This document shows positions 1 to 5,303 of a DNA stretch of 5,303 bases, piece by piece. How positions within the stretch are numbered: the first letter of the stretch is position 1; every line of letters starts with the position of its first letter. The position numbers and the translations under genes are program-made. Under the pieces are notes generated by a model. That model was not told the origin of the DNA, did not search any database, and saw only the letters and a program-made list of their open reading frames with translations. Origin of the DNA: an uncultured Lachnospiraceae bacterium (GTDB lineage: Bacteria > Bacillota > Clostridia > Lachnospirales > Lachnospiraceae); the NCBI GenBank assembly GCA_934394615.1, contig CAKRRJ010000118.1:1-5303 (forward strand), written 5' to 3'.

Positions 1-560
1 CCTGCCGTTTTCCATCCACCATCGGCTGTGATCAGCAGGTTATAAATTCCATGAAAACCTGTGCAGGCACCTAAAATGCCCGCAGTTCCGGTAACTGACA
101 GCCACCGGTGGCGAAAAACATAGGAGATGCCAAAGCCGGAAAGGATACCGCAAAGGATATGCAGCCCGCCCGCAGAAATCCCCCGGATCAGCAGGAAGCT
201 GAAGTTGGCCGCACCGTTTTCCGTCAGGTAGCATGCATTTTCAAAGGTTGCAAAACCTGCAGCAATGGCAATTGCCACCGTGGGCAGTTCTCTCGGCTCT
301 GGCTCAAAAATCAGGAAGTAAAACAGTAACGGAAGCAGCTTTAATAATTCTTCACACACCGGAGTGATCTCAACAGCGGCAACTGTTCCATCCACGCCGT
401 ATAGCCACATAAAAAAGCTGTTGACGTAGGCACTCAGCAGGCAAACACCCATTCCAATGGTCACAAACAGGGTATAGCTTCTGGCCCGTCCTTTTATAAA
501 GAACAGCGACAATATCATCGGTATGGCAAGACAGAGAAAGATATTTTCGATATAAGTCAT
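1..560 (-). CDS. PrsW-family intramembrane protease, 3' end cut by window edge
   Basis: The reading frame is open from the ATG at 560 to the left edge (186 codons, no stop), so the C-terminus is missing. The product is very hydrophobic, with about six likely membrane segments (roughly residues 4-22, 30-52, 66-85, 93-112, 125-149, 155-177). It carries the PrsW motif set: EExxK as E70-E71-L-L-K74, FxxxE as F103-A-T-F-E107 followed by N108, a membrane histidine H134, and H170-G-I-Y-N174. Known for the family: PrsW of B. subtilis makes the first cut in the anti-sigma factor RsiW and belongs to the same superfamily as CAAX/ABI-type membrane proteases. All expected catalytic positions are present, so it should be active. 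GGGAGG lies 7 nt before the ATG, and the start overlaps the stop of the preceding gene as ATGA, implying translational coupling. Its place behind an ECF sigma gene suggests that the substrate is the cognate anti-sigma protein (inference). The family call is firm; the substrate is unknown. Confidence 0.85.
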   Translation of the reverse strand, partial: MTYIENIFLCLAIPMILSLFFIKGRARSYTLFVTIGMGVCLLSAYVNSFFMWLYGVDGTVAAVEITPVCEELLKLLPLLFYFLIFEPEPRELPTVAIAIAAGFATFENACYLTENGAANFSFLLIRGISAGGLHILCGILSGFGISYVFRHRWLSVTGTAGILGACTGFHGIYNLLITADGGWKTA

Positions 561-1168
561 TTTCCCACCTCCCGCAGAGTAAACGGCAGCAATGCCACCA
601 TGGATAGCGTCAGGGTAATGTCCACGGCAAAATAAAGGTTAAAGCAGGTATAATCCTGTATAAAATCGGAAACCAGATACAGAAGTACCTGCAGAACGAT
701 GCAGCAAGCCATCAGACCGTCCGTGCTTCGATATGGATGAACACTTTGCGTACCAAGCACCGAAAGATACATGTTCGCTCCCGCCGTGAATGCAAACAGC
801 GCAGAAAAGAAATAGGAAGGCCCAAAGGCATGATCGGCAAAAGCGACCACTGCGACAGGTACCGCTGCGCTGGCTGCAAACCACGAGAAGCGGTATCCAA
901 TTTTCTCCATCCGCAGAATCTGCACGGACAGATAAAAAAGCCAGGCGGCCAGCCAGGAAATCTCAGCTACATAGAAAACCTGCGGCACTTTTCCCATAAT
1001 GACCAGATACAGAATATAATACGCCGTTCCCATACAGAAACAGGCATATGCCAAAGCGAGGATCAGCAAACTCCTGCTTTTATACCGCAAAGCCAGAAAA
1101 AGGGCTGCAATGGTGCTGAGTCCTAATATGATTATCTGAAAACTATTGTCAATCAGTTCAAAGTTCAT
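557..1168 (-). CDS. Seven-helix integral membrane protein, putative sensor of the sigma/PrsW cassette
   Basis: I do not recognise a named family for this 203-aa protein. It shows seven hydrophobic segments at about residues 9-27, 33-57, 64-85, 95-112, 118-137, 150-168 and 175-196. Positive residues cluster in loops 1-2 (RYKSRS), 3-4 (RMEKIGYR) and 5-6 (HPYR) and at the C-terminus, so the positive-inside rule predicts N-terminus out and C-terminus in, a receptor-like topology. The loops are short and there is no soluble enzymatic domain. I prefer the ATG at 1168, which gives an MNFEL start behind GAGAGG. An upstream ATG at 1198 behind a GGAG-like site would add ten charged residues and is less likely. 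The gene overlaps the preceding reading frame by 11 nt and the following protease gene by 4 nt. A role as sensor or as partner of the protease is inferred only from context and topology. Confidence 0.8.
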   Translation of the reverse strand: MNFELIDNSFQIIILGLSTIAALFLALRYKSRSLLILALAYACFCMGTAYYILYLVIMGKVPQVFYVAEISWLAAWLFYLSVQILRMEKIGYRFSWFAASAAVPVAVVAFADHAFGPSYFFSALFAFTAGANMYLSVLGTQSVHPYRSTDGLMACCIVLQVLLYLVSDFIQDYTCFNLYFAVDITLTLSMVALLPFTLREVGK

Positions 1169-1508
1169 CTTCTTTTTCCTCTCTGCTCCTGCGCTCATTC
1201 CTGCTCCGCAGACGATAAAGCAGCACGGTTACGCATACGCCAAGGAGAAACGCAAGCAGGCCCATGATGATATAGCCAAGAGCAGCATGACTGCCGATCA
1301 TACTTGCTGCTCCCGAAGAATGAACAATGCCTCCTGCCGCAGGTTCTTTCATCAGTTCCGGCAGCCAAGCCCCGATACCTGTAACCAAAAGCAGACAAAC
1401 TGCTATGCAGACCGCATCAAGCCCTCGCTGTATTCTGTTTTGCTTCTCCCGTTTTATTTCTGCTGTCCGTTTATGAATCAGCCTGGAACGTTCTTCATTC
1501 GTCCGCAT
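1158..1508 (-). CDS. Small two-TM membrane protein, candidate anti-sigma factor
   Basis: This 116-aa protein has a highly charged N-terminus (about residues 1-29, rich in Arg, Lys and Glu), a first membrane helix (about 30-49), a loop of roughly 25 residues rich in Gly, Ala and Ser, a second helix (about 75-98) and a charged tail ending in EKEDEL. The positive-inside rule puts both ends in the cytoplasm and the loop outside. The gene lies directly after the ECF sigma gene and overlaps its end by 14 nt, the usual position of an anti-sigma gene. No zinc-binding HxxxCxxC anti-sigma motif is present; the cysteines (C34, C38, C92) lie in membrane segments. I chose the ATG at 1508 because AGGAGG is 9 nt upstream; a TTG at 1514 is only 3 nt from that site. 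From memory, small proteins starting with a similar MRTNEER and sharing this layout sit next to sigma genes in Clostridia, but I cannot assign a family. The anti-sigma role is inference. Confidence 0.75.
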   Translation of the reverse strand: MRTNEERSRLIHKRTAEIKREKQNRIQRGLDAVCIAVCLLLVTGIGAWLPELMKEPAAGGIVHSSGAASMIGSHAALGYIIMGLLAFLLGVCVTVLLYRLRSRNERRSREEKEDEL

Positions 1509-2049
1509 ATTCAAATCCCTCCTGCTCCAAAATTGCCTTCAAACTTTGCTTGCCGCGGTATACAAGATTTTTGATTTGCTGCTCGCTTTTAGACATAACC
1601 GCTGCTGCGTTCCGATAGCTCATTTCCTCCAGATAAATCAGGTATACTGCTTCCCGGTATTCCGGTTTCAGTTTATCCAGTGCCGCATAGAGCTGCCGAT
1701 CCCGCTCATTCCGAAAAACTTTGGTCTCAGCCAGAGTTTTATCTGGCAATTCAAAGTCCAGGTCATCAATCCACAAGAAGAGGTAGCGGTGTTTTTTGCT
1801 ATGCCGCAGGGCAAGATTACGAGCTGTTTTGTAAAGATATGCCTTGAAACTGCCGTCTCCCGTAATAGGGCGCTCTTTTGCAAATATCTGGGAAAAGGCT
1901 TCTATCATCAGATCCTCTGCCTCATGAATATCTTTGATATAACCGTTTATGTAAAAGATCAGCATATCAGCGTATTTTTCCACCAGCATATCAGCCGCAT
2001 TGCTTTCTCCGTTCAGATATCGCTGATATATCGTTTCATCGGTAATCAC
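1495..2049 (-). CDS. ECF-type RNA polymerase sigma factor (sigma-70 family)
   Basis: This is a 184-aa two-domain sigma factor of typical ECF length. Sigma region 2 spans about residues 16-87, with the helix EAEDLMIEAFSQIF (43-56) for core-polymerase contact and SFKAYLYKTARNLALRHSKK (67-86) for -10 recognition. A linker at about 88-117 contains an acidic patch (IDDLDFELPD). Sigma region 4 spans about 118-174, with LDKLKPEYREAVYL and the helix-turn-helix EMSYRNAAAVMSKSEQQIKN (142-161) for -35 binding. Region 3 and any region 1.1 are absent, as expected for ECF factors. The start is GTG, with GGGAGG 9 nt upstream; the nearby ATG at the ribosome site opens only a six-codon frame. The gene heads a four-gene overlapping operon that includes a PrsW-type protease, so its activity is probably controlled by membrane sequestration and proteolysis (inference). 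It is AT-richer than rnr. The regulon cannot be told from this window. Confidence 0.92.
   Translation of the reverse strand: MITDETIYQRYLNGESNAADMLVEKYADMLIFYINGYIKDIHEAEDLMIEAFSQIFAKERPITGDGSFKAYLYKTARNLALRHSKKHRYLFLWIDDLDFELPDKTLAETKVFRNERDRQLYAALDKLKPEYREAVYLIYLEEMSYRNAAAVMSKSEQQIKNLVYRGKQSLKAILEQEGFEYADE
1518..1523 (-). promoter_or_regulatory. Ribosome binding site inside the end of the sigma gene
   Basis: A consensus AGGAGG lies within the last codons of the sigma gene, 9 nt before the ATG at 1508 of the small membrane protein. It decides that start over the TTG at 1514 and explains independent or coupled initiation despite the 14-nt overlap. Confidence 0.75.
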
Positions 2050-2058
2050 ACCTGTTTG

Positions 2059-2064
2059 CCTCCC
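2059..2064 (-). promoter_or_regulatory. Ribosome binding site fixing the GTG start of the sigma gene
   Basis: GGGAGG on the minus strand ends 9 nt before the GTG at 2049. The only nearby ATG overlaps this site and its frame closes at a TGA next to the GTG, so GTG is the supported start. Confidence 0.7.
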
Positions 2065-2139
2065 ATCCTGTTTCTACCGGCATGGTTCAAAATCCTTTTC
2101 TGAGATTCGTACATTGCCTTTCTGAAATCTGCTGCATCT

Positions 2140-2168
2140 AGTATACGCATGCATCCGTGTATTTTCAA
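2140..2168 (-). promoter_or_regulatory. Near-consensus sigma-A-type promoter of the sigma/PrsW operon
   Basis: On the minus strand TTGAAA (2168-2163) is followed by exactly 17 bp and TATACT (2145-2140), 5/6 matches to each vegetative consensus box. Transcription would start near 2133, giving a leader of about 85 nt before the GTG at 2049. The promoter sits just after the hairpin that closes the smpB unit, so the sigma cassette should be transcribed separately. A copy of GATGCA lies on each side of the -10 box. The same stretch also reads TGAAAA ... CGTATA, loosely like an ECF promoter, but the spacing of 14 is short. Confidence 0.65.
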
Positions 2169-2170
2169 GT

Positions 2171-2236
2171 AAAGAAAACCAGCTTTCACTCTTACATCCT
2201 TTTGTTTCAGATATAAAAGGAAAACTGGCTTTTTAG
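2171..2236 (-). terminator. Probable Rho-independent terminator of smpB (long, branched hairpin)
   Basis: Immediately after the smpB stop, the minus strand can fold AAAAGCCAGTTTTC (2233-2220) onto GAAAGCTGGTTTT (2187-2175), with one bulge and one U-G pair. Inside it lies a smaller stem, CCTTTT (2220-2215) with AAAAGG (2203-2198). The descending arm runs into GGTTTTCTTT, a moderate U-tract. The plus strand has a better T-run (CTTTTT at its end), but no plus-strand gene needs it. The loop is unusually large for a simple terminator, so the exact end point is uncertain. Confidence 0.5.
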
Positions 2237-2240
2237 CCCC

Positions 2241-2702
2241 TTATCTTAACTTCTGCTTATAGTCCCGCTCCACCTCGCGGCGCTGGTCCTTCTTGGCAAT
2301 ATCATCACGCTTGTCGTAGAGCTTCTTGCCTCGCGCCAGGCCAATCTCCACCTTTACCAGGCTGCCTTTGAAGTACACCTGCAGCGGCACCAGGGTCAGG
2401 CCTTTTTCGCGGATCTTGCCCTCCAGCTTGTTGATCTCGCTGCGGTGCATGAGCAGCTTTCTCGCCCGGAGCGGATCTTTGTTAAAGATGTTGCCCTTCT
2501 CGTACGGATTGATATGCATGCCGTAAATGTAGACCTCATTCTTGTCGATCCGCACAAAAGCTTCTTTTACGCTGCACTTGCCCATCCGGATGGATTTGAC
2601 CTCGGTTCCGAACAGCTCAATGCCGCACTCAAATTTCTCGTCAATAAAATAGTCATGGTAGGCTTTCTTGTTGTTTGCCACCAGTTTGATTGCTTCTTTC
2701 AA
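2241..2702 (-). CDS. smpB: SsrA-binding protein SmpB, TTG start
   Basis: SmpB binds tmRNA and carries it to ribosomes stalled on non-stop mRNA, where its C-terminal tail occupies the empty mRNA channel. The 153-aa product has usual family length and all hallmark stretches: [11 protein letters not shown] (10-20), [13 protein letters not shown] (27-39), HINPYEKGN (63-71), [15 protein letters not shown] (76-90), GLTLVPL (101-107) and the basic tail [13 protein letters not shown] (127-139) with RREVER (141-146). The start is TTG at 2702, because AGGAGG lies 7 nt upstream and the product then begins just before the conserved core. An in-frame GTG at 2792 would add 30 residues with no SmpB similarity and lacks a good ribosome site. 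The gene follows rnr with a 103-nt gap in which I see no strong terminator, so co-transcription with rnr is likely. No tmRNA gene follows in the window. Confidence 0.97.
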   Translation of the reverse strand: MKEAIKLVANNKKAYHDYFIDEKFECGIELFGTEVKSIRMGKCSVKEAFVRIDKNEVYIYGMHINPYEKGNIFNKDPLRARKLLMHRSEINKLEGKIREKGLTLVPLQVYFKGSLVKVEIGLARGKKLYDKRDDIAKKDQRREVERDYKQKLR

Positions 2703-2709
2703 AACAAAC

Positions 2710-2715
2710 CCTCCT
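2710..2715 (-). promoter_or_regulatory. Ribosome binding site fixing the TTG start of smpB
   Basis: A perfect AGGAGG on the minus strand lies 7 nt before TTG at 2702. No ATG is at suitable distance, so this site supports TTG initiation. The remaining rnr-smpB gap (2703-2805) shows no other clear element. Confidence 0.85.
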
Positions 2716-2805
2716 GTCTTTTCCCCGGTTTTCAGGCTGTCATTCGCGGATGTTCCAGCGCCGCGTTGTAGCATCTTTTTCGGAACTTCCACAAGGCATA
2801 ACGAA

Positions 2806-4956
2806 CTACGCTTCTTCCTCTGGAAGCTCCATATTCTTTGCCGGGATAAAATCGATTGTCTTGGTAAGCCGGTCGGTTCCGGTTACCACCACCTGGATCT
2901 TCTGTCCAAGTTTGTAGGTTTTTCCACTCATCTCGCCGCGAAGCTCCATGCGTTCCTCATTGAACACATAGTAGTCGCCGTGCAGCTCGTTGACATGCAC
3001 CAGGCCCTCCACGGTATTCGGAAGTTCCACATAAAAGCCCCAGTTGGTCACGCCGGAGATGACGCCATCAAAGATCTCGCCAATGCGCTTGGACATGTAC
3101 TCACACTTCTTGAGCTTGATGGTCTCGCGCTCTGCTTCCTCCGCGCGCCGCTCGGTAGCGGAACACTGAATGGTCACACCAGTCAGGATCTTGTCGTAAT
3201 GGGCGATGCGCTTCTCGCTCAGTCCGCCCCGCAGATTCTCCTTGATGATACGGTGGATCTGCAGATCCGGATAACGGCGGATCGGGGAGGTGAAATGGGT
3301 GTAATATTTTGCTGCCAGACCGAAATGTCCGCTGCAGACTGGCATATACTTTGCCTGTTTCATGGAACGCAGGGTCAGGCGGCTGATGAGCGCCTCCTCT
3401 TCCGTCCCCTCAATTTTCTTCAGAAGCTTCTGCAGTTCCTTCGGATGCACCTCACCGTCGTGGGTGCGGATAGTGTAGCCAAAGTTATTGATGAACACGC
3501 CCAGGCGCTTCATCTTCTCCGGATCCGGGTTGTCGTGGGTACGATAGACAAACGGAAGCTCCTGCCAGAAATAATCCTCCGCAATGGTCTCGTTGGCCAT
3601 CAGCATGAAATCTTCAATAATTTTGGTAGCCGCGTTGCGCTCATAAGGTTTGATGTCCACCGGACGTCCCTTTTCATCCAGGATGATTTTGGACTCCGGG
3701 AAGTCAAAGTCGATGGAGCCGCGCTGGCGCCGCTTCTCTCGCAGGATGTCCGCCAGTTCTTTCATGAGATCAAACATCTCCACGAAGTCCGCGTACTCTT
3801 CCATGGTTTTCTCATCACGGTCCGTTACAATGGCATTCACCGCCGTGTAGGTCATGCGGCGGTCTACCCGGATCACGGTCTCCGCGATCTCGTGGCCCAG
3901 CACACGGCCCTGGGGATCAATCTCCATAATGCAGCTGAGGGCCAGGCGGTCTGTGCCCGCGTTCAGGGAACAGATACCGTTGGAAAGCTTATGGGGCAGC
4001 ATTGGGATGACACGGTCTACCAGATACACGCTGGTACCGCGGTTTAAGGCCTCCTCATCTAACGGACTGCCCTCGGTCACATAATGGCTGACATCCGCAA
4101 TGTGCACGCCAAGCTTGTAGCCGTAGTTTTCCCGGCTGATGGTGATGGCATCGTCCAGGTCCTTGGCATCCTCGCCGTCGATGGTGACGGTCTGCCAGCC
4201 GCGGATATCCTTGCGGCCCGCCATGTCTTCCTTTGCCACCTCATCCGGGATGCGGCTCACCTGTTTCATGACTTCCTGCGGATACTCGTCCGGAATGCCA
4301 TAAGCCTTCACAATCGATAAAATATCCGTTCCCGGATCGTTCACATGACCGATGATCTCGGTGATAATGCCCTCCGGATTCTTGCGCTCGCCGCCAAAAT
4401 CCGTCAGGCGCACTACAACCTTGTGACCAGTCACCGCGCCCATATCCTTGCCCTGAGGAATGAACACATCAGCATTGATCTTCTGGTTGTCCGGCACCAC
4501 AAAACCGAAATTCTTGTTTTTCTGATAAAAGCCAACGATGGTCTGGTTCGCCCGCTCGATCACCTTGATGACCGCGCCCTCCGGGCGTTTTCCTTTGGAA
4601 GCCGGACTCGCCGTGATCTGCACGGTATCCCCGTGCATAGCGTCTTTGGTCTTCTCTGCCGGAATAAATACGTCCTGATCCATCCCCTCCACAGTCACAA
4701 AGCCAAAGCCCTTCGCGTGGCCGCAGAACGTTCCAACCAGGGTAAATGGTTCCGGCTTTCCATACTTCCCGCGTTTGGAAAGACTCACTTTTCCATCTGC
4801 CACCAGGGCATCCAGAACTTCTTTTAACTCATCCCGCTTCTCCCGCGGAACATCTAACAGCATTGCCAGCTCTTTGATCTTCATCGGCACATAGGTCGAA
4901 TCGTTGATCAGAGCCAGCATTGCTTCTTTTCTTTCTTTTAATAATTCTTCTGTCAT
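2806..4956 (-). CDS. rnr: Ribonuclease R (3'-5' exoribonuclease, RNB family)
   Basis: RNase R is a cytoplasmic processive 3'-5' hydrolytic exonuclease that degrades structured RNA, rRNA and non-stop mRNA, the last together with tmRNA-SmpB. The 716-aa product is of typical family length. In order it has an N-terminal winged helix (about 1-65), two cold-shock OB domains (about 70-130 with GFGFVTV, and 140-205 with NFGFVVP), the RNB catalytic domain (about 250-575) and a C-terminal S1 domain (about 625-705). The metal-binding signature is visible as D260-GED-AK-D266-L-D268-D269. Other RNB landmarks are HIADVSHYV (285-293), SIDFDFPE (414-421) and [12 protein letters not shown] (554-565) with R560/R561. 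The long lysine-rich tail of enterobacterial RNase R is absent. ATG at 4956 is chosen because AGAGAGG lies 4 nt upstream and the winged helix starts there; the frame is open to 4992, but that extension overlaps an intergenic inverted repeat. Gene order secG-rnr-smpB is conserved in many Firmicutes. Confidence 0.97.
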   Translation of the reverse strand: MTEELLKERKEAMLALINDSTYVPMKIKELAMLLDVPREKRDELKEVLDALVADGKVSLSKRGKYGKPEPFTLVGTFCGHAKGFGFVTVEGMDQDVFIPAEKTKDAMHGDTVQITASPASKGKRPEGAVIKVIERANQTIVGFYQKNKNFGFVVPDNQKINADVFIPQGKDMGAVTGHKVVVRLTDFGGERKNPEGIITEIIGHVNDPGTDILSIVKAYGIPDEYPQEVMKQVSRIPDEVAKEDMAGRKDIRGWQTVTIDGEDAKDLDDAITISRENYGYKLGVHIADVSHYVTEGSPLDEEALNRGTSVYLVDRVIPMLPHKLSNGICSLNAGTDRLALSCIMEIDPQGRVLGHEIAETVIRVDRRMTYTAVNAIVTDRDEKTMEEYADFVEMFDLMKELADILREKRRQRGSIDFDFPESKIILDEKGRPVDIKPYERNAATKIIEDFMLMANETIAEDYFWQELPFVYRTHDNPDPEKMKRLGVFINNFGYTIRTHDGEVHPKELQKLLKKIEGTEEEALISRLTLRSMKQAKYMPVCSGHFGLAAKYYTHFTSPIRRYPDLQIHRIIKENLRGGLSEKRIAHYDKILTGVTIQCSATERRAEEAERETIKLKKCEYMSKRIGEIFDGVISGVTNWGFYVELPNTVEGLVHVNELHGDYYVFNEERMELRGEMSGKTYKLGQKIQVVVTGTDRLTKTIDFIPAKNMELPEEEA

Positions 4957-4974
4957 AATTCCTCTCTGCAAATC

Positions 4975-5118
4975 AAATGTGTCCTGGCACATTTCCGGTA
5001 GGAATTTTCTGAACTGAAAATTCCGTACATCATCGTAGTGGTTGCGGATTTTGCCGATTCGGAATGCGAAGCATCGGCAAAATCCCGTTGCAGTTCGTGC
5101 AAAGCATGAACTGTAACG
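4975..5118. repeat. Cluster of four inverted repeats between secG and rnr
   Basis: Four hairpins follow one another: AAATGTG/CACATTT (4975-4981 with 4988-4994, 7 bp), GGAATTTTC/GAAAATTCC (5001-5009 with 5016-5024, 9 bp), GGATTTTGCCGAT/ATCGGCAAAATCC (5046-5058 with 5073-5085, 13 bp) and CGTTGCAGTTCGTGC/GCATGAACTGTAACG (5086-5100 with 5104-5118, 15 pairs). The first three are perfect. The fourth has two G-T pairs, which are allowed in RNA read from the plus strand but become A-C mismatches in rnr leader RNA. The terminator stem of secG follows directly. I see no clear sigma-A promoter for rnr in this stretch. It could be an interspersed intergenic repeat element of the genome or a structured rnr leader. 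Confidence 0.75.
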
Positions 5119-5147
5119 AAAAGCACCCTTGTTTCCAAGAGTGCTTT
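5116..5147 (-). terminator. Rho-independent terminator of secG
   Basis: Just 3 nt after the secG stop, the minus strand folds AAAGCACTCTTG (5147-5136) onto CAAGGGTGCTTT (5131-5120): 12 pairs with one U-G and a GAAA tetraloop, followed by the T-rich TCGTT. The wobble pair is compatible with pairing only in minus-strand RNA, which fits its use by secG. The U-tract is imperfect, so some read-through into rnr is possible. Confidence 0.8.
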
Positions 5148-5150
5148 ATC

Positions 5151-5303
5151 TTACGCTTGCAATAAATTTAATACAATTGCCAGTACCATGAATGCTACTG
5201 CCGCAAATGTCGTGAACTTTTCCAGGGTACCTTCCATGGAACGTCCTTTATTCTTTCCCCAGTAGGACTCTGCCATACCGCCGATAGCGCCAAGGCCCTG
5301 AGA
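5151..5303 (-). CDS. secG: Preprotein translocase subunit SecG, C-terminal part
   Basis: SecG is the small third subunit of the SecYEG protein-conducting channel in the cytoplasmic membrane. The window holds the last 50 residues and the TAA stop; the N-terminus and first membrane helix lie beyond the right edge. Visible are a Gly/Ser-rich stretch (SQGLGAIGG), the polar segment with WGKNKGRSMEGTLEKFT, and the second membrane helix (FAAVAFMVLAIVLNLL) followed by only two residues. This matches the end of Firmicutes SecG, where the G-rich linker between the helices leads to a conserved segment before helix two. Position upstream of rnr and smpB supports the call. A strong hairpin follows the stop. 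Confidence 0.92.
   Translation of the reverse strand, partial: SQGLGAIGGMAESYWGKNKGRSMEGTLEKFTTFAAVAFMVLAIVLNLLQA

Noticed and set aside
1546..2103. Plus-strand 185-codon frame opposite the sigma gene
   Set aside because: Exact shadow of an ECF sigma gene with visible domains; the translation shows no coherent protein features.
2703..2792. Thirty-residue N-terminal extension of SmpB from GTG
   Set aside because: No SmpB similarity in the added residues, and AGGAGG is placed for the TTG at 2702.
2668..4047. Open plus-strand frame of 459 codons opposite rnr and the start of smpB
   Set aside because: It lies antisense to the clearly real rnr, lacks recognisable domains, and such frames arise from GC-rich codon bias of the opposite strand.
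4957..4992. Twelve-residue N-terminal extension of RNase R
   Set aside because: It overlaps the first inverted repeat, while the ATG at 4956 has its own ribosome site and starts the conserved winged helix.
4975..5118. CRISPR array
   Set aside because: The repeats are four different inverted repeats, not one direct repeat with regular spacers.
4953..5138. Minus-strand 61-codon frame between secG and rnr
   Set aside because: It starts inside the secG terminator and reads through the inverted repeats into the rnr start; no family resemblance.

Overview
The window looks like a chromosomal segment of a low-to-mid GC Firmicute, probably a Clostridia/Lachnospiraceae gut-type anaerobe. This rests on the secG-rnr-smpB gene order, strong AGGAGG-type ribosome binding sites, GTG and TTG starts, and a Lachnospiraceae-like flavour of the ECF sigma operon; no rRNA or other species marker is present. 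Every gene I accept is on the minus strand, so transcription runs from right to left.

Right half (about 2171-5303), housekeeping RNA and secretion genes: the C-terminal 50 residues of SecG (5151-5303), a Rho-independent terminator, an intergenic stretch packed with four inverted repeats (4975-5118), a full-length RNase R (2806-4956, 716 aa) and a full-length SmpB with a TTG start (2241-2702, 153 aa). A long hairpin region ends this unit. SmpB is the protein partner of tmRNA in rescue of stalled ribosomes, and RNase R degrades structured and non-stop mRNAs, so the two act in the same quality-control pathway. The tmRNA gene (ssrA), which follows smpB in some Firmicutes, is not in the short gap after smpB.

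Left half (1-2168), an apparently complete four-gene signalling cassette that starts at a near-consensus sigma-A-type promoter (TTGAAA, 17 bp, TATACT). Four translationally coupled genes follow: an ECF-type sigma factor (GTG start, 1495-2049), a 116-aa protein with two membrane segments and charged cytoplasmic ends (1158-1508), a 203-aa seven-helix membrane protein (557-1168), and a PrsW-family intramembrane protease cut off by the left window edge (1-560). Successive genes overlap by 14, 11 and 4 nt. The PrsW call rests on a full set of family motifs (EELLK, FATFEN, a membrane histidine and HGIYN). By analogy with B. subtilis SigW/RsiW/PrsW, I infer a regulated-intramembrane-proteolysis circuit: the two-helix protein would hold the sigma factor at the membrane, the protease would start its destruction, and the seven-helix protein would sense or gate the signal. 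The two-helix protein has no zinc-binding anti-sigma motif, so the anti-sigma role is a hypothesis. This cassette is the most interesting part of the window.
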